Source: Lysobacter lycopersici (lineage in GTDB: Bacteria > Pseudomonadota > Gammaproteobacteria > Xanthomonadales > Xanthomonadaceae). Taken from it: DNA of 64,000 nucleotides. The notes beneath the pieces are model-generated. The model was given only the letters and a program-made list of their open reading frames with translations. It had not been told where the DNA came from and made no database searches. Shown here piece after piece: positions 36,908-45,448 of the stretch. Numbering within the stretch: position 1 is the stretch's first letter; each line of letters starts with the position of its first letter. The translations under genes were made by a program, and so were the position numbers. The DNA lies in the NCBI RefSeq assembly GCF_007556775.1, contig NZ_CP041742.1, positions 558,001 through 622,000 on the forward strand. The letters are read 5' to 3'.

Positions 36908-36932
36908 GGCCCCGGGCAGGTTACCCGGGGCC
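36908..36932 (-). terminator. Strong hairpin between bamB and der
   Basis: GGCCCCGGG (36908-36916) and CCCGGGGCC (36924-36932) form a nine-base perfect GC stem with a seven-base loop. In the direction of bamB transcription it is followed by GTCGCGTTTTC, a weak T-run. It may terminate part of the bamB transcripts or attenuate der expression. Confidence 0.5.
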
Positions 36933-36955
36933 GCGGCGGGAATGCACGGATTGGC

Positions 36956-38161
36956 TTACTGGGCCAGGCGCCAGGCGCTGATCTCGCCGCCGGTGGTCTG
37001 CACCACCAGCACGCCATCGACCACGACCGGTGCGGCCTTGATCGCGTCGCCGCCGACCTTCTGGCGCGCGGCGAAGCTGCCGTCGGAGAGCTTGAGCCAG
37101 TGCAGGTAGCCGTCGAAATCGCCGACCACCGCATAATCGCCCTGCACCGCCGTGCCGCTGACGTTGCGGCGCGCGAGGCCCGGTTGCTGCCACATCACGC
37201 CGCCGCTGGACTTGTCCAGCGCCCACACCGTGCCGTTCGCATCGGCGACCACGACGCGATCGCTGCCGACGCCGACGCGGCCGGGGCCGCCGCTCTGCGC
37301 GGACCACTGCACGCGGCCGCTGGGGCCATCGATGCTCACGGTCTCGCCCTTGTAGCTGCTGGCGAACAACGTGATGCCGTCGAGCGCCGGCGTGCCGTCG
37401 ACATCGGCCATGCGCTCGAGGTCGTTGCGACCACTGGCCTCGGAGACGGCCTGGTCCCACAGCGGTCGGCCATCGGTCAGCGACAAGGCGCTGAGCGTGC
37501 CATCGTCGTTCCCGACGAACGCCAGCCCCGGCACCAGCAACGGGCTATCGTTGCCGCGCACGGACAGCAGCGGCGCGTCGCGATTCCAGAACCAGCGGCG
37601 TTCGCCGGTGTTCTCGTCGAAGGCGGTGACGCGGCCATCGTTGCCGTGCACCAGTACCAGCCCCTGGCCGATGGCCGGCGCGGCGATGACTTCGTTGTCG
37701 ACCTTGGCCTTCCACTTCTCGGCGCCAGTGGACGCATCCAGCGCGATCACGTCTCCTTCGAGGCTGCCGACGGCGACGATGCCGTCGCCCGCGCCGGGGC
37801 CACCGGACAGCGGCAGCTTGGAGGCGTAGGTCCAGACCGTGGCGCCAGTCTGCAGGTCGAACGCGCGAACCCCGCCCTCGACCGCCGCGGCGTAGACGCG
37901 GCCATCGACCACCGCCGGGCCCTGGCGCGCGCCAAGGCGCCCTTCGCCACCGCCCGCCTTCGCCGACCACAACCGTGTCACGCTCGCGCTTGGCGCGAAT
38001 TCCACCAGTTCCGCCGGCTTGCTGGCGGCTTCGCCCGGCTTGTCCTTGCCGCCGAACCAGCCCTTGATCGTGGAGCAGCCGCCCAGCAGCGCGAACGATG
38101 CCACGGCTACGGACAGCAGCGCGGTGCGCGAACCCGCGCGCGCGAAAGACTTCAGGTTCAT
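36956..38161 (-). CDS. bamB: Outer-membrane assembly lipoprotein BamB
   Basis: 401 residues. Subunit of the BAM complex that inserts beta-barrel proteins. The lipoprotein signal peptide ends ALLGGC, with the acylated Cys at 29. The mature part is an eight-bladed PQQ-type propeller with repeats such as DVIALDASTGAEKWKAKVDN, RVTAFDENTGERRW and TVWALDKSSGGVMW. The start ATG overlaps the stop of the upstream yfgM gene, and the two are translationally coupled, the usual order. der follows. Confidence 0.95.
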   Translation of the reverse strand: MNLKSFARAGSRTALLSVAVASFALLGGCSTIKGWFGGKDKPGEAASKPAELVEFAPSASVTRLWSAKAGGGEGRLGARQGPAVVDGRVYAAAVEGGVRAFDLQTGATVWTYASKLPLSGGPGAGDGIVAVGSLEGDVIALDASTGAEKWKAKVDNEVIAAPAIGQGLVLVHGNDGRVTAFDENTGERRWFWNRDAPLLSVRGNDSPLLVPGLAFVGNDDGTLSALSLTDGRPLWDQAVSEASGRNDLERMADVDGTPALDGITLFASSYKGETVSIDGPSGRVQWSAQSGGPGRVGVGSDRVVVADANGTVWALDKSSGGVMWQQPGLARRNVSGTAVQGDYAVVGDFDGYLHWLKLSDGSFAARQKVGGDAIKAAPVVVDGVLVVQTTGGEISAWRLAQ

Positions 38162-38793
38162 CAGGAGCCTGCCTTTGCCTGGGCGGATGCACCGCCGACT
38201 TCGGAGAGTTTGAGCTCGAGAACCCGACGCATCGGTGAACCGACGGTAGTGAGGGCGAGCGCCTTGTCGTAGTCGCTGCGGGCCTGGTCGCGATGGCCGA
38301 GCGCGAGGTGCGCGTCGCCACGCGCCCCGAGGCCGGCCGGATCGCCCGCGTCGGAGAGCATGCGCAACGCTTCGTCGGCCTTGCCGGCGTCAAGCAACAG
38401 CCTTGCGAGGCGCTCGCGGACCACGCCGGCAAGCAAGGCATCGCCCGGCTTCACCGCGCGCAGGGTGGCGATCGCATCGTCGCGCTTGCCGGACATCGCC
38501 TGGGCCTTGGCCAGGTCGAGCGCGACCAGCGTCGCGTAGGGGCCTTGCTGCAGGCTTGCCGCGGTCGCCTTGGCCTTGGCCAGATCCTGAGCCTTGATCT
38601 GGCCCTGCAGGGCTTCGTACTTGGCCGCCTCGGCTTCGCGCTGGACCTGCTGGTGGCCCTGCCACCACTTCCAGCCGCCGACGAGGGCGAGTCCGAGGAC
38701 CACGCCGCCCACCAGGCCCAGTGCATTTTCGCGTACCCAGCGGCGTACGCGTTCGCTTTGTTCGTGTTCGTCGAGCAACTCGTCGATGGCCAT
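38161..38793 (-). CDS. yfgM: YfgM-family tetratricopeptide membrane protein
   Basis: 210 residues. A short cytoplasmic start (MAIDELLDEHEQSERVRRWV) and one membrane helix (ALGLVGGVVLGLALVGGW) precede a periplasmic TPR-like domain (AAKYEALQGQIKAQDLAKAK onward). This is the YfgM/DUF2133 layout. YfgM associates with the Sec translocon and periplasmic chaperones in E. coli. It overlaps the bamB start by one base. In E. coli hisS precedes it, but here a 75-base gap without a gene leads to rodZ. Confidence 0.9.
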   Translation of the reverse strand: MAIDELLDEHEQSERVRRWVRENALGLVGGVVLGLALVGGWKWWQGHQQVQREAEAAKYEALQGQIKAQDLAKAKATAASLQQGPYATLVALDLAKAQAMSGKRDDAIATLRAVKPGDALLAGVVRERLARLLLDAGKADEALRMLSDAGDPAGLGARGDAHLALGHRDQARSDYDKALALTTVGSPMRRVLELKLSEVGGASAQAKAGS

Positions 38794-38868
38794 GCGGCTA
38801 CGGTCTTCCGTGGGGGGTGGCGGTGCCGCCTTGACGCCGGTGCGAAAGCCCGGCGGATGCCGCCGCGG

Positions 38869-39666
38869 TCAGTCGGCCGCAGGCTGGAGACGACCGTCAG
38901 AGGATACCGTAAAGCGCGCCACGTTCGCGCGCTGGAACGCCGCGAGATCCTGCATTTCGCCGCCGATGCGCACTTGCGCCGCGGAAGCATTGCCGATCAC
39001 CACATGCGCCACCGTCCCGGCCGGATACTCGCGATGCTGGCCTGCATCGAGCATGCCCGATTCGATCACGTGTCCGTCGACGCCGACGACTTGCACCCAA
39101 CTCTGTGCGTCCAGCGCCAGCGACAACGCGGCCGGGACCGGCTGCGGTGGCGCGGTCATCGGCGCCAGAGACGCCACCATCGTCTGCGTCGCCTCGTTGT
39201 CGGCGTGCGCGGGTTGCGACGGGGACACATCCAGTGGCGCGGTTTCGGCGACGACCTGCGCGAGATGCGGGCGCGTAGCCAACCACACCGGGACCGCGAT
39301 CGCGGCGGTGATCACGACATAGACGAAGCGGCGCGAAGCCTGTTCCGCGAAGCGCCGCATCGGCGGCGTATAGGTCCGCGGCTGCAGTTCGGCGGGCGCC
39401 ACCGGCGCCACGCCCGATGCGGTGACGATCGGCTCGGTAGTGAGGCCGAGCAGGCGCGAATAGCTACGCAACTGGCCGCGCACGAACACCGGCGCGCCCA
39501 GGCGCGACCAGTCCTCCAGTTCCAGCGATTCGACCACGCGCGCCGGCATCTTCAGCTGCGCGCCGACCTCGGCGATGCTCAGGCCCGCGGCCTCGCGCGC
39601 TTCGCGCAAGCGTCGCCCGCAGCCCGCCGCCCCCTCCGGAATGCCGATGTCCCCGTGGCTGTTCAC
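38869..39666 (-). CDS. rodZ: Cell-shape protein RodZ-like
   Basis: 265 residues. The N-terminal helix-turn-helix (LREAREAAGLSIAEVGAQLK, PVFVRGQLRSYSRLLG) is the MreB-binding HTH_25 domain. A basic juxtamembrane region, one membrane helix (FVYVVITAAIAVPVWLA), a Pro/Ala-rich linker and a C-terminal DUF4115 beta domain (SWVQVVGVDGHVIESGML, GNASAAQVRIGGEMQDLAAF) complete it. It links MreB filaments to the envelope. The start is GTG 39666, overlapping the stop of pilF. It belongs to the pilF-rodZ-yfgM-bamB run. Confidence 0.9.
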   Translation of the reverse strand: MNSHGDIGIPEGAAGCGRRLREAREAAGLSIAEVGAQLKMPARVVESLELEDWSRLGAPVFVRGQLRSYSRLLGLTTEPIVTASGVAPVAPAELQPRTYTPPMRRFAEQASRRFVYVVITAAIAVPVWLATRPHLAQVVAETAPLDVSPSQPAHADNEATQTMVASLAPMTAPPQPVPAALSLALDAQSWVQVVGVDGHVIESGMLDAGQHREYPAGTVAHVVIGNASAAQVRIGGEMQDLAAFQRANVARFTVSSDGRLQPAAD

Positions 39667-40481
39667 TGACCGCGTGCTCCGTTCGGGTCGCCGTTCCCCG
39701 GCGGCGACTGGATGGTGGAAACCATTTGCCGATAGCGCGCGGCGGCAACCGCATCGCCCATCCGGTCCTCGATCTGCGCCGCGAGCATCAACGCGTCCCG
39801 GTCCGCAGGCGCGGCGACCAGTCGCCGCTGCATGAAGGCGCGAGCATCAAGGTACTGGGCCTGATTGAAGCGCAGTTGCGCCATGGCACCAAGCGCAACG
39901 ACGTTGACCGGGTCGATTTGCAACGCGCGTCGCAGATTTTCCTCGGCAACGCCGGCCTGTCCGGCGCGCAATGCGCAGGCGCCGGCATTGCCCAGCGCAG
40001 CCGCGGGCATCGCGTAACCCGGATCCTGCAGTGCGGCGCTGAACCGCGCCAGCGATTCGGAGGTGCGGCCATTCGCGCACAACCACACGCCGTAATTGTT
40101 CAGCGCATTGCCATCGCCCGGGGTCAGTTGCACCGCCTTCGCATAATTGCTGCCGGCCAGATCGTTCTGCCCGCGACGCCCGGCGACCAATGCCAGCACG
40201 GTGTAGGCGTCCGCGGATTTCGGCTCGATCTTCAACGCCGAACGCGCCTGCGCTTCGGCCGATTCGAGGTCGCCGCGCTGCAACGCCACGCCGGCCAGGC
40301 CCAGCGCATCGAGCATCGCGACCCGGCGCTTCTCGCCGGGGCTTTCGCGCACGTTGTAGTCCGGGGCGACCTGGGTATAGCTGCCACGTTCTGTATTCGG
40401 CTTGATGAAGCTCAGCCGCGAGCAGCCCGGGACGAACAGGCAGGCCAGGACGGCCAAGACCAGAACGCTACGCTGCCGCAT
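39663..40481 (-). CDS. pilF: Type IV pilus pilotin lipoprotein PilF/PilW
   Basis: 272 residues. A lipoprotein signal peptide ending FVPGC acylates Cys20. Some six TPR motifs follow ([60 protein letters not shown]). PilF/PilW brings the PilQ secretin to the outer membrane. The C-terminus is Pro/Gly-rich ([14 protein letters not shown]). Its first codons overlap the 3' end of rlmN by 14 bases, and its stop overlaps the rodZ start, so rlmN-pilF-rodZ is one tightly packed unit. Confidence 0.92.
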   Translation of the reverse strand: MRQRSVLVLAVLACLFVPGCSRLSFIKPNTERGSYTQVAPDYNVRESPGEKRRVAMLDALGLAGVALQRGDLESAEAQARSALKIEPKSADAYTVLALVAGRRGQNDLAGSNYAKAVQLTPGDGNALNNYGVWLCANGRTSESLARFSAALQDPGYAMPAAALGNAGACALRAGQAGVAEENLRRALQIDPVNVVALGAMAQLRFNQAQYLDARAFMQRRLVAAPADRDALMLAAQIEDRMGDAVAAARYRQMVSTIQSPPGNGDPNGARGQ

Positions 40482-41682
40482 CGCGCGCTCCCGGCGCCTG
40501 CAGGCGCTTGCGGAATTCCGCCGAACGCCGGGTGCGATCCATCACCTGCCCCTTGAGCTGGCCGCAGGCGGCATCGATGTCGTCGCCGCGCGTGCGCCGC
40601 ACCGGCGCGATCATGCCGGCATTGTTGAGCTGCTTCTGGAAGGCACGGATCGCCTCGTCCGTCGGCCTCGCGAAACGCGTGCCCGGGAACGGGTTGAACG
40701 GGATCAGGTTGACCTTCGCGGCGTCCTTCATTTGCACGCGGCGGTCGAACTCGCGCAGCAGCTTGACCAAGCCGCGCGCGTGCTCGGGCTGGTCGTTGAC
40801 GTCCTTCATCAAGGTGTATTCGAAGGTCACCGAGGTGCCGCGCTTGCGCAGCGCATAGCGCACGCAGGCCTCCATCAATTCGGCGATCGGGTATTTCCTG
40901 TTCAACGGGACCAGTTCGCTGCGCAGCTCGTCAAACGGCGCATGCAGCGACACCGCCAGCGACACGTCGGACACCTCGCCCAGCTTGTCGATCATCGGCA
41001 CCATGCCGGCGGTCGACAGGGTGACGCGTTTGTTCGCGAGTCCGTAGCCGAGGTCGTCGCGCATGATGCTCATCGCGCGCACCACGTTGTCGAAGTTCGC
41101 CAACGGCTCGCCCATGCCCATCATCACCACGTTGGTGAGCTTGCGTTGCTGGTGCGGAACGTTGCCGAGATGGCGCGCCGCCACCCACACCTGGCCGATG
41201 ATCTCGGCGGTCGAGAGATTGCGGTTGAAGCCCTGGGTCGCGGTCGAGCAGAACTGGCAGTTCAGCGCGCAGCCGACCTGGGAGGACACGCACAGCGTGC
41301 CCCGCCCCTTGTCCGGGATATAAACGGTTTCGATGGCGTTCTTCGGGTCCATGCCGAGCAGCCACTTGTGCGTGCCATCGGCGGAGGCCTTGTCGAAAAC
41401 GACCTGCGGCGCATGCACCACCGCGCGCCCTTCGAGCTTGGCGCGCAGCGCCTTGCCGAGATCGGTCATGTCCGCGAATTCGGTGACGTGGCGGTGATGG
41501 ATCCACTTCATCACCTGGTGCGCGCGGAATTTCTTCTCGCCCAGTTCCTGCTCGAAGAAAGCTTCGAGCGAAGCGCGGTCGAAATCGAAGATGTTGGTGC
41601 GGGAGACGTGAGACGAGAGGCGTGAGACGGCCTCGCCCTGCGGCGCAGCCTCCATCACATGCTCTTGCGTCTCACGTTTCAC
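40468..41682 (-). CDS. rlmN: Dual-specificity 23S rRNA/tRNA methyltransferase RlmN
   Basis: 404 residues as drawn. Radical-SAM enzyme that methylates C2 of A2503 in 23S rRNA and A37 in some tRNAs. The iron-sulfur cluster ligands are Cys138, Cys142 and Cys145 in [24 protein letters not shown] and the C-terminal [15 protein letters not shown] carry other catalytic segments, the last with the resolving Cys. The family-like part begins around [14 protein letters not shown] (residue 30). The 29 residues before it are encoded by repeat-like DNA, so the true start could be GTG 41682, a second GTG or ATG 41655. ndk lies 14 bases upstream. Confidence 0.95.
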   Translation of the reverse strand: MKRETQEHVMEAAPQGEAVSRLSSHVSRTNIFDFDRASLEAFFEQELGEKKFRAHQVMKWIHHRHVTEFADMTDLGKALRAKLEGRAVVHAPQVVFDKASADGTHKWLLGMDPKNAIETVYIPDKGRGTLCVSSQVGCALNCQFCSTATQGFNRNLSTAEIIGQVWVAARHLGNVPHQQRKLTNVVMMGMGEPLANFDNVVRAMSIMRDDLGYGLANKRVTLSTAGMVPMIDKLGEVSDVSLAVSLHAPFDELRSELVPLNRKYPIAELMEACVRYALRKRGTSVTFEYTLMKDVNDQPEHARGLVKLLREFDRRVQMKDAAKVNLIPFNPFPGTRFARPTDEAIRAFQKQLNNAGMIAPVRRTRGDDIDAACGQLKGQVMDRTRRSAEFRKRLQAPGARDAAA

Positions 41683-41690
41683 GTCTTTCG
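41598..41690. repeat. Repeat-like inverted segments over the rlmN start
   Basis: On the coding (minus) strand ACGTGAGACG occurs near the GTG start, and its perfect inverse CGTCTCACGT occurs about 60 bases later, with another CGTCTCACG between. The ATG at 41655 falls inside the potential loop. These units look like a dispersed repeat now translated as the variable N-terminus. Confidence 0.5.
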
Positions 41691-41696
41691 CCTCAC

Positions 41697-42125
41697 TCAG
41701 CGGCCGGCGTAGACGTCGGTAGCCGGGAAGAAGTAGGCGATCTCGATCGCGGCATTCTCCAACGAGTCCGAACCATGCACCGCGTTCGCGTCGATGCTGT
41801 CGGCGAAGTCGGCGCGGATGGTGCCGGCCGCCGCTTCCTTCGGATTGGTCGCGCCCATCAGTTCGCGGTTCTTCAGCACGGCGTTGTCGCCTTCGAGCAC
41901 CTGCACCATCACCGGGCCGGAGATCATGAAGTTGACCAGCGCATTGAAGAACGGGCGTTCGCGATGCACGGCGTAGAAGCCTTCGGCTTCCTGCTTCGAG
42001 AGTTGCTTCATCTTCGCGGCGACGACCTTCAGGCCGTTCTTCTCGAAGCGCGAATAGATTTCGCCGACGACGTTCTTGGCGACGGCATCGGGCTTGACGA
42101 TCGACAGGGTGCGCTCCAGCGCCAT
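41697..42125 (-). CDS. ndk: Nucleoside diphosphate kinase
   Basis: 142 residues, full family length. Transfers the gamma phosphate of ATP to nucleoside diphosphates through a phosphohistidine. [20 protein letters not shown] opens the protein, and [20 protein letters not shown] carries the catalytic His. [13 protein letters not shown] is also diagnostic. Transcribed leftward into rlmN (14-base gap). The promoter must lie between the start and the leftward-facing terminator at 42189-42212. Confidence 0.97.
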   Translation of the reverse strand: MALERTLSIVKPDAVAKNVVGEIYSRFEKNGLKVVAAKMKQLSKQEAEGFYAVHRERPFFNALVNFMISGPVMVQVLEGDNAVLKNRELMGATNPKEAAAGTIRADFADSIDANAVHGSDSLENAAIEIAYFFPATDVYAGR

Positions 42126-42182
42126 GGGGAATTTCTCCGGTCAGGCGGGCCGCGGAAATATCCCTTTCCGGACCCGAGGATA

Positions 42183-42212
42183 ACAGAAAAACCCGCGTAA
42201 GGACGCGGGTTT
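42183..42212 (-). terminator. Strong terminator facing ndk
   Basis: AAACCCGCGT (42189-42198), loop AAGG, ACGCGGGTTT (42203-42212). Read leftward the stem is followed by TTTTTCTG, a textbook terminator for minus-strand transcripts. It lies upstream of ndk (-) and of the TetR gene (+), where no minus-strand gene is visible. It may insulate ndk or end a leader or small RNA from the 42213-42330 interval. Confidence 0.75.
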
Positions 42213-42302
42213 AGCCGATATGGCTGCCGGCAATTCTACCGGTTCGCGCAGGGTTTTTGCACTGCCCGGGGATGCTTGCCGGGGCCGCCGGCGCACGCTA
42301 CG

Positions 42303-42320
42303 ATCAAACAATCGTTTGAT
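42303..42320. promoter_or_regulatory. PsrA/FadR-like operator
   Basis: ATCAAAC-AATC-GTTTGAT is an 18-base palindrome ending 12 bases before the TetR start. Pseudomonas PsrA binds GAAAC-N4-GTTTC type sites, and TetR-type fatty-acid regulators often use CAAAC-N-GTTTG sites. Position and sequence fit autoregulation and control of fadBA downstream. Confidence 0.65.
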
Positions 42321-42332
42321 TCAGGAGGGGTG

Positions 42333-42962
42333 ATGTCCGGAGTACAGTTCTCGACCAAGGACCGGATCCTCGGCGCCGCCGAGGAATTGTTCGCGCAGCA
42401 GGGTTTCGCCGGCACTTCGCTGCGCGAAGTGACCGGCCGCGCCGACGTCAACATCGCCGCGGTCAACTACCACTTCGGCAGCAAGGACAACCTCATCAAC
42501 GAGGTGTTTCGACGGCGCATGGACGTGATGAGCGCACAGCGCCTCGATGCCCTGCGCGAAGCGCTGGAAACGCGGCCTGGCCAGCTCGAGCCGGTCTTGG
42601 CCGCGTTCGTGAAACCGGCACTGGCGATGTCGCAGGACCGCCACGGCGGCGGCGCCTTCATCCGCGTGATCGCTCGCGCCTATGCCGAGAAGAACGACGG
42701 TCTGCGCAAGTTCCTCTCCGACCAGTACGGCCACGTGTTGCGCGAATTCGCCAAGGCGATCGCCGGCTGCGTGCCCGAACTCGGCAAGGAGGCGCTGTAC
42801 TGGCGGCTCGATTTCCTTTCCGGCGCACTCACTTACGCCATGGCGGACTTCGGCCTGATCAAGCGGCCGAGCGGGGTCACCGAAACCTCGCACCGCAGCC
42901 ATGCCGCCGAGGAACTGATCCGCTTCGCCGCCGCTGGCCTGCGCGCCGATCCGGTCGAATAA
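42333..42962 (+). CDS. TetR-family fatty-acid-responsive regulator (PsrA-like)
   Basis: 209 residues. DRILGAAEELFAQQGFAGTS leads into the helix-turn-helix LREVTGRADVNIAAVNYHFG followed by SKDNLINEVF. This VN-AAVNYHFGSK form is typical of PsrA-like regulators. They repress beta-oxidation genes until long-chain fatty acids or their CoA esters bind. ATG 42333 has AGGAGGGG seven bases upstream; a longer frame to 42276 would run through the operator. It directly precedes fadB on the same strand (31-base gap), which supports the role. Confidence 0.82.
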   Translation: MSGVQFSTKDRILGAAEELFAQQGFAGTSLREVTGRADVNIAAVNYHFGSKDNLINEVFRRRMDVMSAQRLDALREALETRPGQLEPVLAAFVKPALAMSQDRHGGGAFIRVIARAYAEKNDGLRKFLSDQYGHVLREFAKAIAGCVPELGKEALYWRLDFLSGALTYAMADFGLIKRPSGVTETSHRSHAAEELIRFAAAGLRADPVE

Positions 42963-42993
42963 CGAATTCATATCCATCAAGGATTTGCAGAAC

Positions 42994-45369
42994 ATGTCTG
43001 AGAAATTGCTTGTACGCCGTGCCGCGGTGCTCGGCGCCGGGGTGATGGGCGCGCAGATCGCCGCGCACCTGACCAATGCCGGGGTCGATACCGTGCTGTT
43101 CGACCTGGCCGCCAAGGACGGCGACCCCAACGGGATCGTGCTCAAGGCCATTGCCAACCTCGGCAAGCTGTCTCCATCCCCGCTGGCCAGCAAGACGCTG
43201 GCTGAAGCGATCGTCCCCGCCAATTACGACAGTGGACTGGAACTGCTGAAGGGTTGCGATCTCGTCATCGAGGCCATCGCCGAACGCATGGACTGGAAGC
43301 AGGACCTGTACAAGAAGATCGCGCCATTCGTGCCCACGCACGCGGTACTGGCCAGCAACACGTCCGGCTTGGGAATCAATGCCTTGTCGGATGTTCTTCC
43401 GGAAGAACTTCGCCACCGCTTCTGTGGCGTGCACTTCTTCAACCCGCCGCGTTACATGCACCTGGCGGAGCTGATCCCGGCCCGCACCACCGGCAAGGCC
43501 GTATTGGAGGGGCTGGAAACCTTCCTCACCACCCAGCTCGGCAAGGGCGTGGTGTATGCGAAGGACACCCCGAACTTCATCGGCAACCGGATCGGCGTGT
43601 TTTCGATCCTCGCCACCATCCACCACACCGAACAGGCCGGACTCGGTTTCGACGAAGTCGATGCGTTGACCGGCCCACTGATCGGGCGGCCGAAGTCCGC
43701 GACCTACCGCACCTCCGACGTGGTCGGGCTGGACACCATGGCGCACGTGATCAAGACCATGGCCGATACGTTGCCCGACGATCCGTGGCACTCGTACTTC
43801 GCTTCGCCGAAATGGCTGGAGGCGCTTATCGCCAAGGGCGCGCTCGGGCAAAAGACCGGCGCCGGCATTTTCCGCAAGGTCGGCAAGGACATCCTCGTCC
43901 TCGATCTCGCCAAGCAGGACTATCGCCCGGCCGATCGCATCGCTGCGCCGGAAGTGGTCGAGATCCTCAAGCTCAAGGATCCGGCCGAGAAATTCGCCAA
44001 GTTGCGCGCCAGCGAACACCCGCAGGCGAAATTCCTCTGGGCGTTGTTCAGGGACTTGTTCCATTACTGCGCCTACCAGCTTGAATCCATTGCGGAAACA
44101 GCGCGAGACGTCGACTTCGCGATCCGCTGGGGTTACGGCTGGACGCTGGGCCCGTTCGAAACCTGGCAGGCCGCCGGCTGGAAGCAGGTCGCGGAGTGGA
44201 TCGCCGAGGACATCGTCGCCGGCAAGGCCATGAGCAGCGCGCCGCTGCCGGACTGGGTGTTCGATGGCCGCGACGGCGTGCACGGCACCGAGGGCAGCTA
44301 CAGCCCGACACGCAATGCCAAGCTGCCGCGTTCGTCCCTGCCCGTGTACAAGCGCCAGCGCTTCCCCGACCCGCTGCTGGGCGAACGCTTCGACCCGGGC
44401 GAGACCGTGTTCGAAAACGATGGCATCCGCCTGTGGGCAGACGCCGGCGACGACATCGCCGTGGTCTCGTTCAAGACCAAGATGCAGACGGTCAACGACC
44501 AGGTGCTGGATGGCTTGCAGGAAGCCATCGGCATCGCCGAACGCAAGTTCGCCGGCCTGGTGCTGTGGCAACCGAAGGAACCGTTCTCGGCCGGCGCCGA
44601 CCTCGCCGGTGCGCTCGGCCTGCTACAGGCCGGCAATGTCGCCGGCTTCGAGGCGATGGTCGCCAACTTCCAGGCTACCAGCCAGCGCATCAAATATTCG
44701 CTGGTGCCGGTGGTCGCGGCGGTGCGCGGCCTGGCCTTGGGCGGCGGTTGCGAATTCCAGATGCATAGCGCGAAGACCGTCGCGCACCTCGAGAGCTACA
44801 TCGGCCTGGTCGAAGCCGGCGTCGGTCTGCTGCCGGCCGGCGGCGGATTGAAGGAACTCGCGGTGCGGGCGTCGAATGCCGCCGGCGCGAACGGCGATGT
44901 CTTCGCCGAGCTGAAGAACGTGTTCGAAACCGTGGCGATGGGCAAGGTTTCGACTTCCGCGATGGAGGCGAAGGAACTCGGCCTGCTGCGCGGCGGCGAC
45001 GTGGTCTCGTTCAACGCCTTCGAACTGCTGCACATCGCCAGGGCGCAAGCCCGCGGCCTCGCCGAACGCGGCTACCGCCCGCCCCTGCCCGCGCGCCGCA
45101 TCTGCGTCGCCGGCGACGTCGGCATTGCCACCTTCCGCATGCTGCTGGTGAACATGCTCGAAGGCCGCTTCATCAGCGACTACGACAACGAGATCGCGAC
45201 CCGCATCGCGACCGTGCTCTGCGGCGGCGAAGTCGATCGCGGCGCCGTCGTCGACGAGGAATGGTTGCTGGAGCTCGAGCGCAAGCACTTCGTCGAACTG
45301 GCGCAACAGCCGAAGACGCAGGAACGCATCGCGCACATGCTCAAGACCGGCAAGCCGCTCCGCAATTGA
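42994..45369 (+). CDS. fadB: 3-hydroxyacyl-CoA dehydrogenase / enoyl-CoA hydratase (dehydrogenase-first type)
   Basis: 791 residues. Carries the hydration and second oxidation steps of beta-oxidation. The dehydrogenase domains come first: NAD motif AAVLGAGVMGAQIAAHLTNA near 8-27, AIAERMDWKQDL, and HFFNPPRYMHLAELIP with the catalytic His. The crotonase domain is C-terminal (FSAGADLAGALG, RGLALGGGCEFQMHSAKTVA). This order is the reverse of E. coli FadB and equals Bacillus FadN. ATG 42994 follows AAGGA; a TTG at 42985 is too close to that site. fadA follows after a 79-base gap with a repeat. Confidence 0.93.
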   Translation: MSEKLLVRRAAVLGAGVMGAQIAAHLTNAGVDTVLFDLAAKDGDPNGIVLKAIANLGKLSPSPLASKTLAEAIVPANYDSGLELLKGCDLVIEAIAERMDWKQDLYKKIAPFVPTHAVLASNTSGLGINALSDVLPEELRHRFCGVHFFNPPRYMHLAELIPARTTGKAVLEGLETFLTTQLGKGVVYAKDTPNFIGNRIGVFSILATIHHTEQAGLGFDEVDALTGPLIGRPKSATYRTSDVVGLDTMAHVIKTMADTLPDDPWHSYFASPKWLEALIAKGALGQKTGAGIFRKVGKDILVLDLAKQDYRPADRIAAPEVVEILKLKDPAEKFAKLRASEHPQAKFLWALFRDLFHYCAYQLESIAETARDVDFAIRWGYGWTLGPFETWQAAGWKQVAEWIAEDIVAGKAMSSAPLPDWVFDGRDGVHGTEGSYSPTRNAKLPRSSLPVYKRQRFPDPLLGERFDPGETVFENDGIRLWADAGDDIAVVSFKTKMQTVNDQVLDGLQEAIGIAERKFAGLVLWQPKEPFSAGADLAGALGLLQAGNVAGFEAMVANFQATSQRIKYSLVPVVAAVRGLALGGGCEFQMHSAKTVAHLESYIGLVEAGVGLLPAGGGLKELAVRASNAAGANGDVFAELKNVFETVAMGKVSTSAMEAKELGLLRGGDVVSFNAFELLHIARAQARGLAERGYRPPLPARRICVAGDVGIATFRMLLVNMLEGRFISDYDNEIATRIATVLCGGEVDRGAVVDEEWLLELERKHFVELAQQPKTQERIAHMLKTGKPLRN

Positions 45370-45372
45370 TTG

Positions 45373-45421
45373 CCCCTCTCCCGGCGCTTCGCGCCACCCT
45401 CTCCCACGAAGGGGAGAGGGA
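45373..45421. repeat. CCCTCTCCC-type palindromic repeat, copy 1
   Basis: CCCCTCTCCC, a small GC hairpin (GGCGCTTCGCGCC), then CACCCTCTCCCACG and the inverted GGGGAGAGGGAAAAA. The same design occurs at 61042-61092. It sits between fadB and fadA and, as RNA, forms a stem CCCTCTCCC/GGGGAGAGGG. Confidence 0.75.
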
Positions 45422-45448
45422 AAAACCGGATTCGTTTGGAGTCATTCC

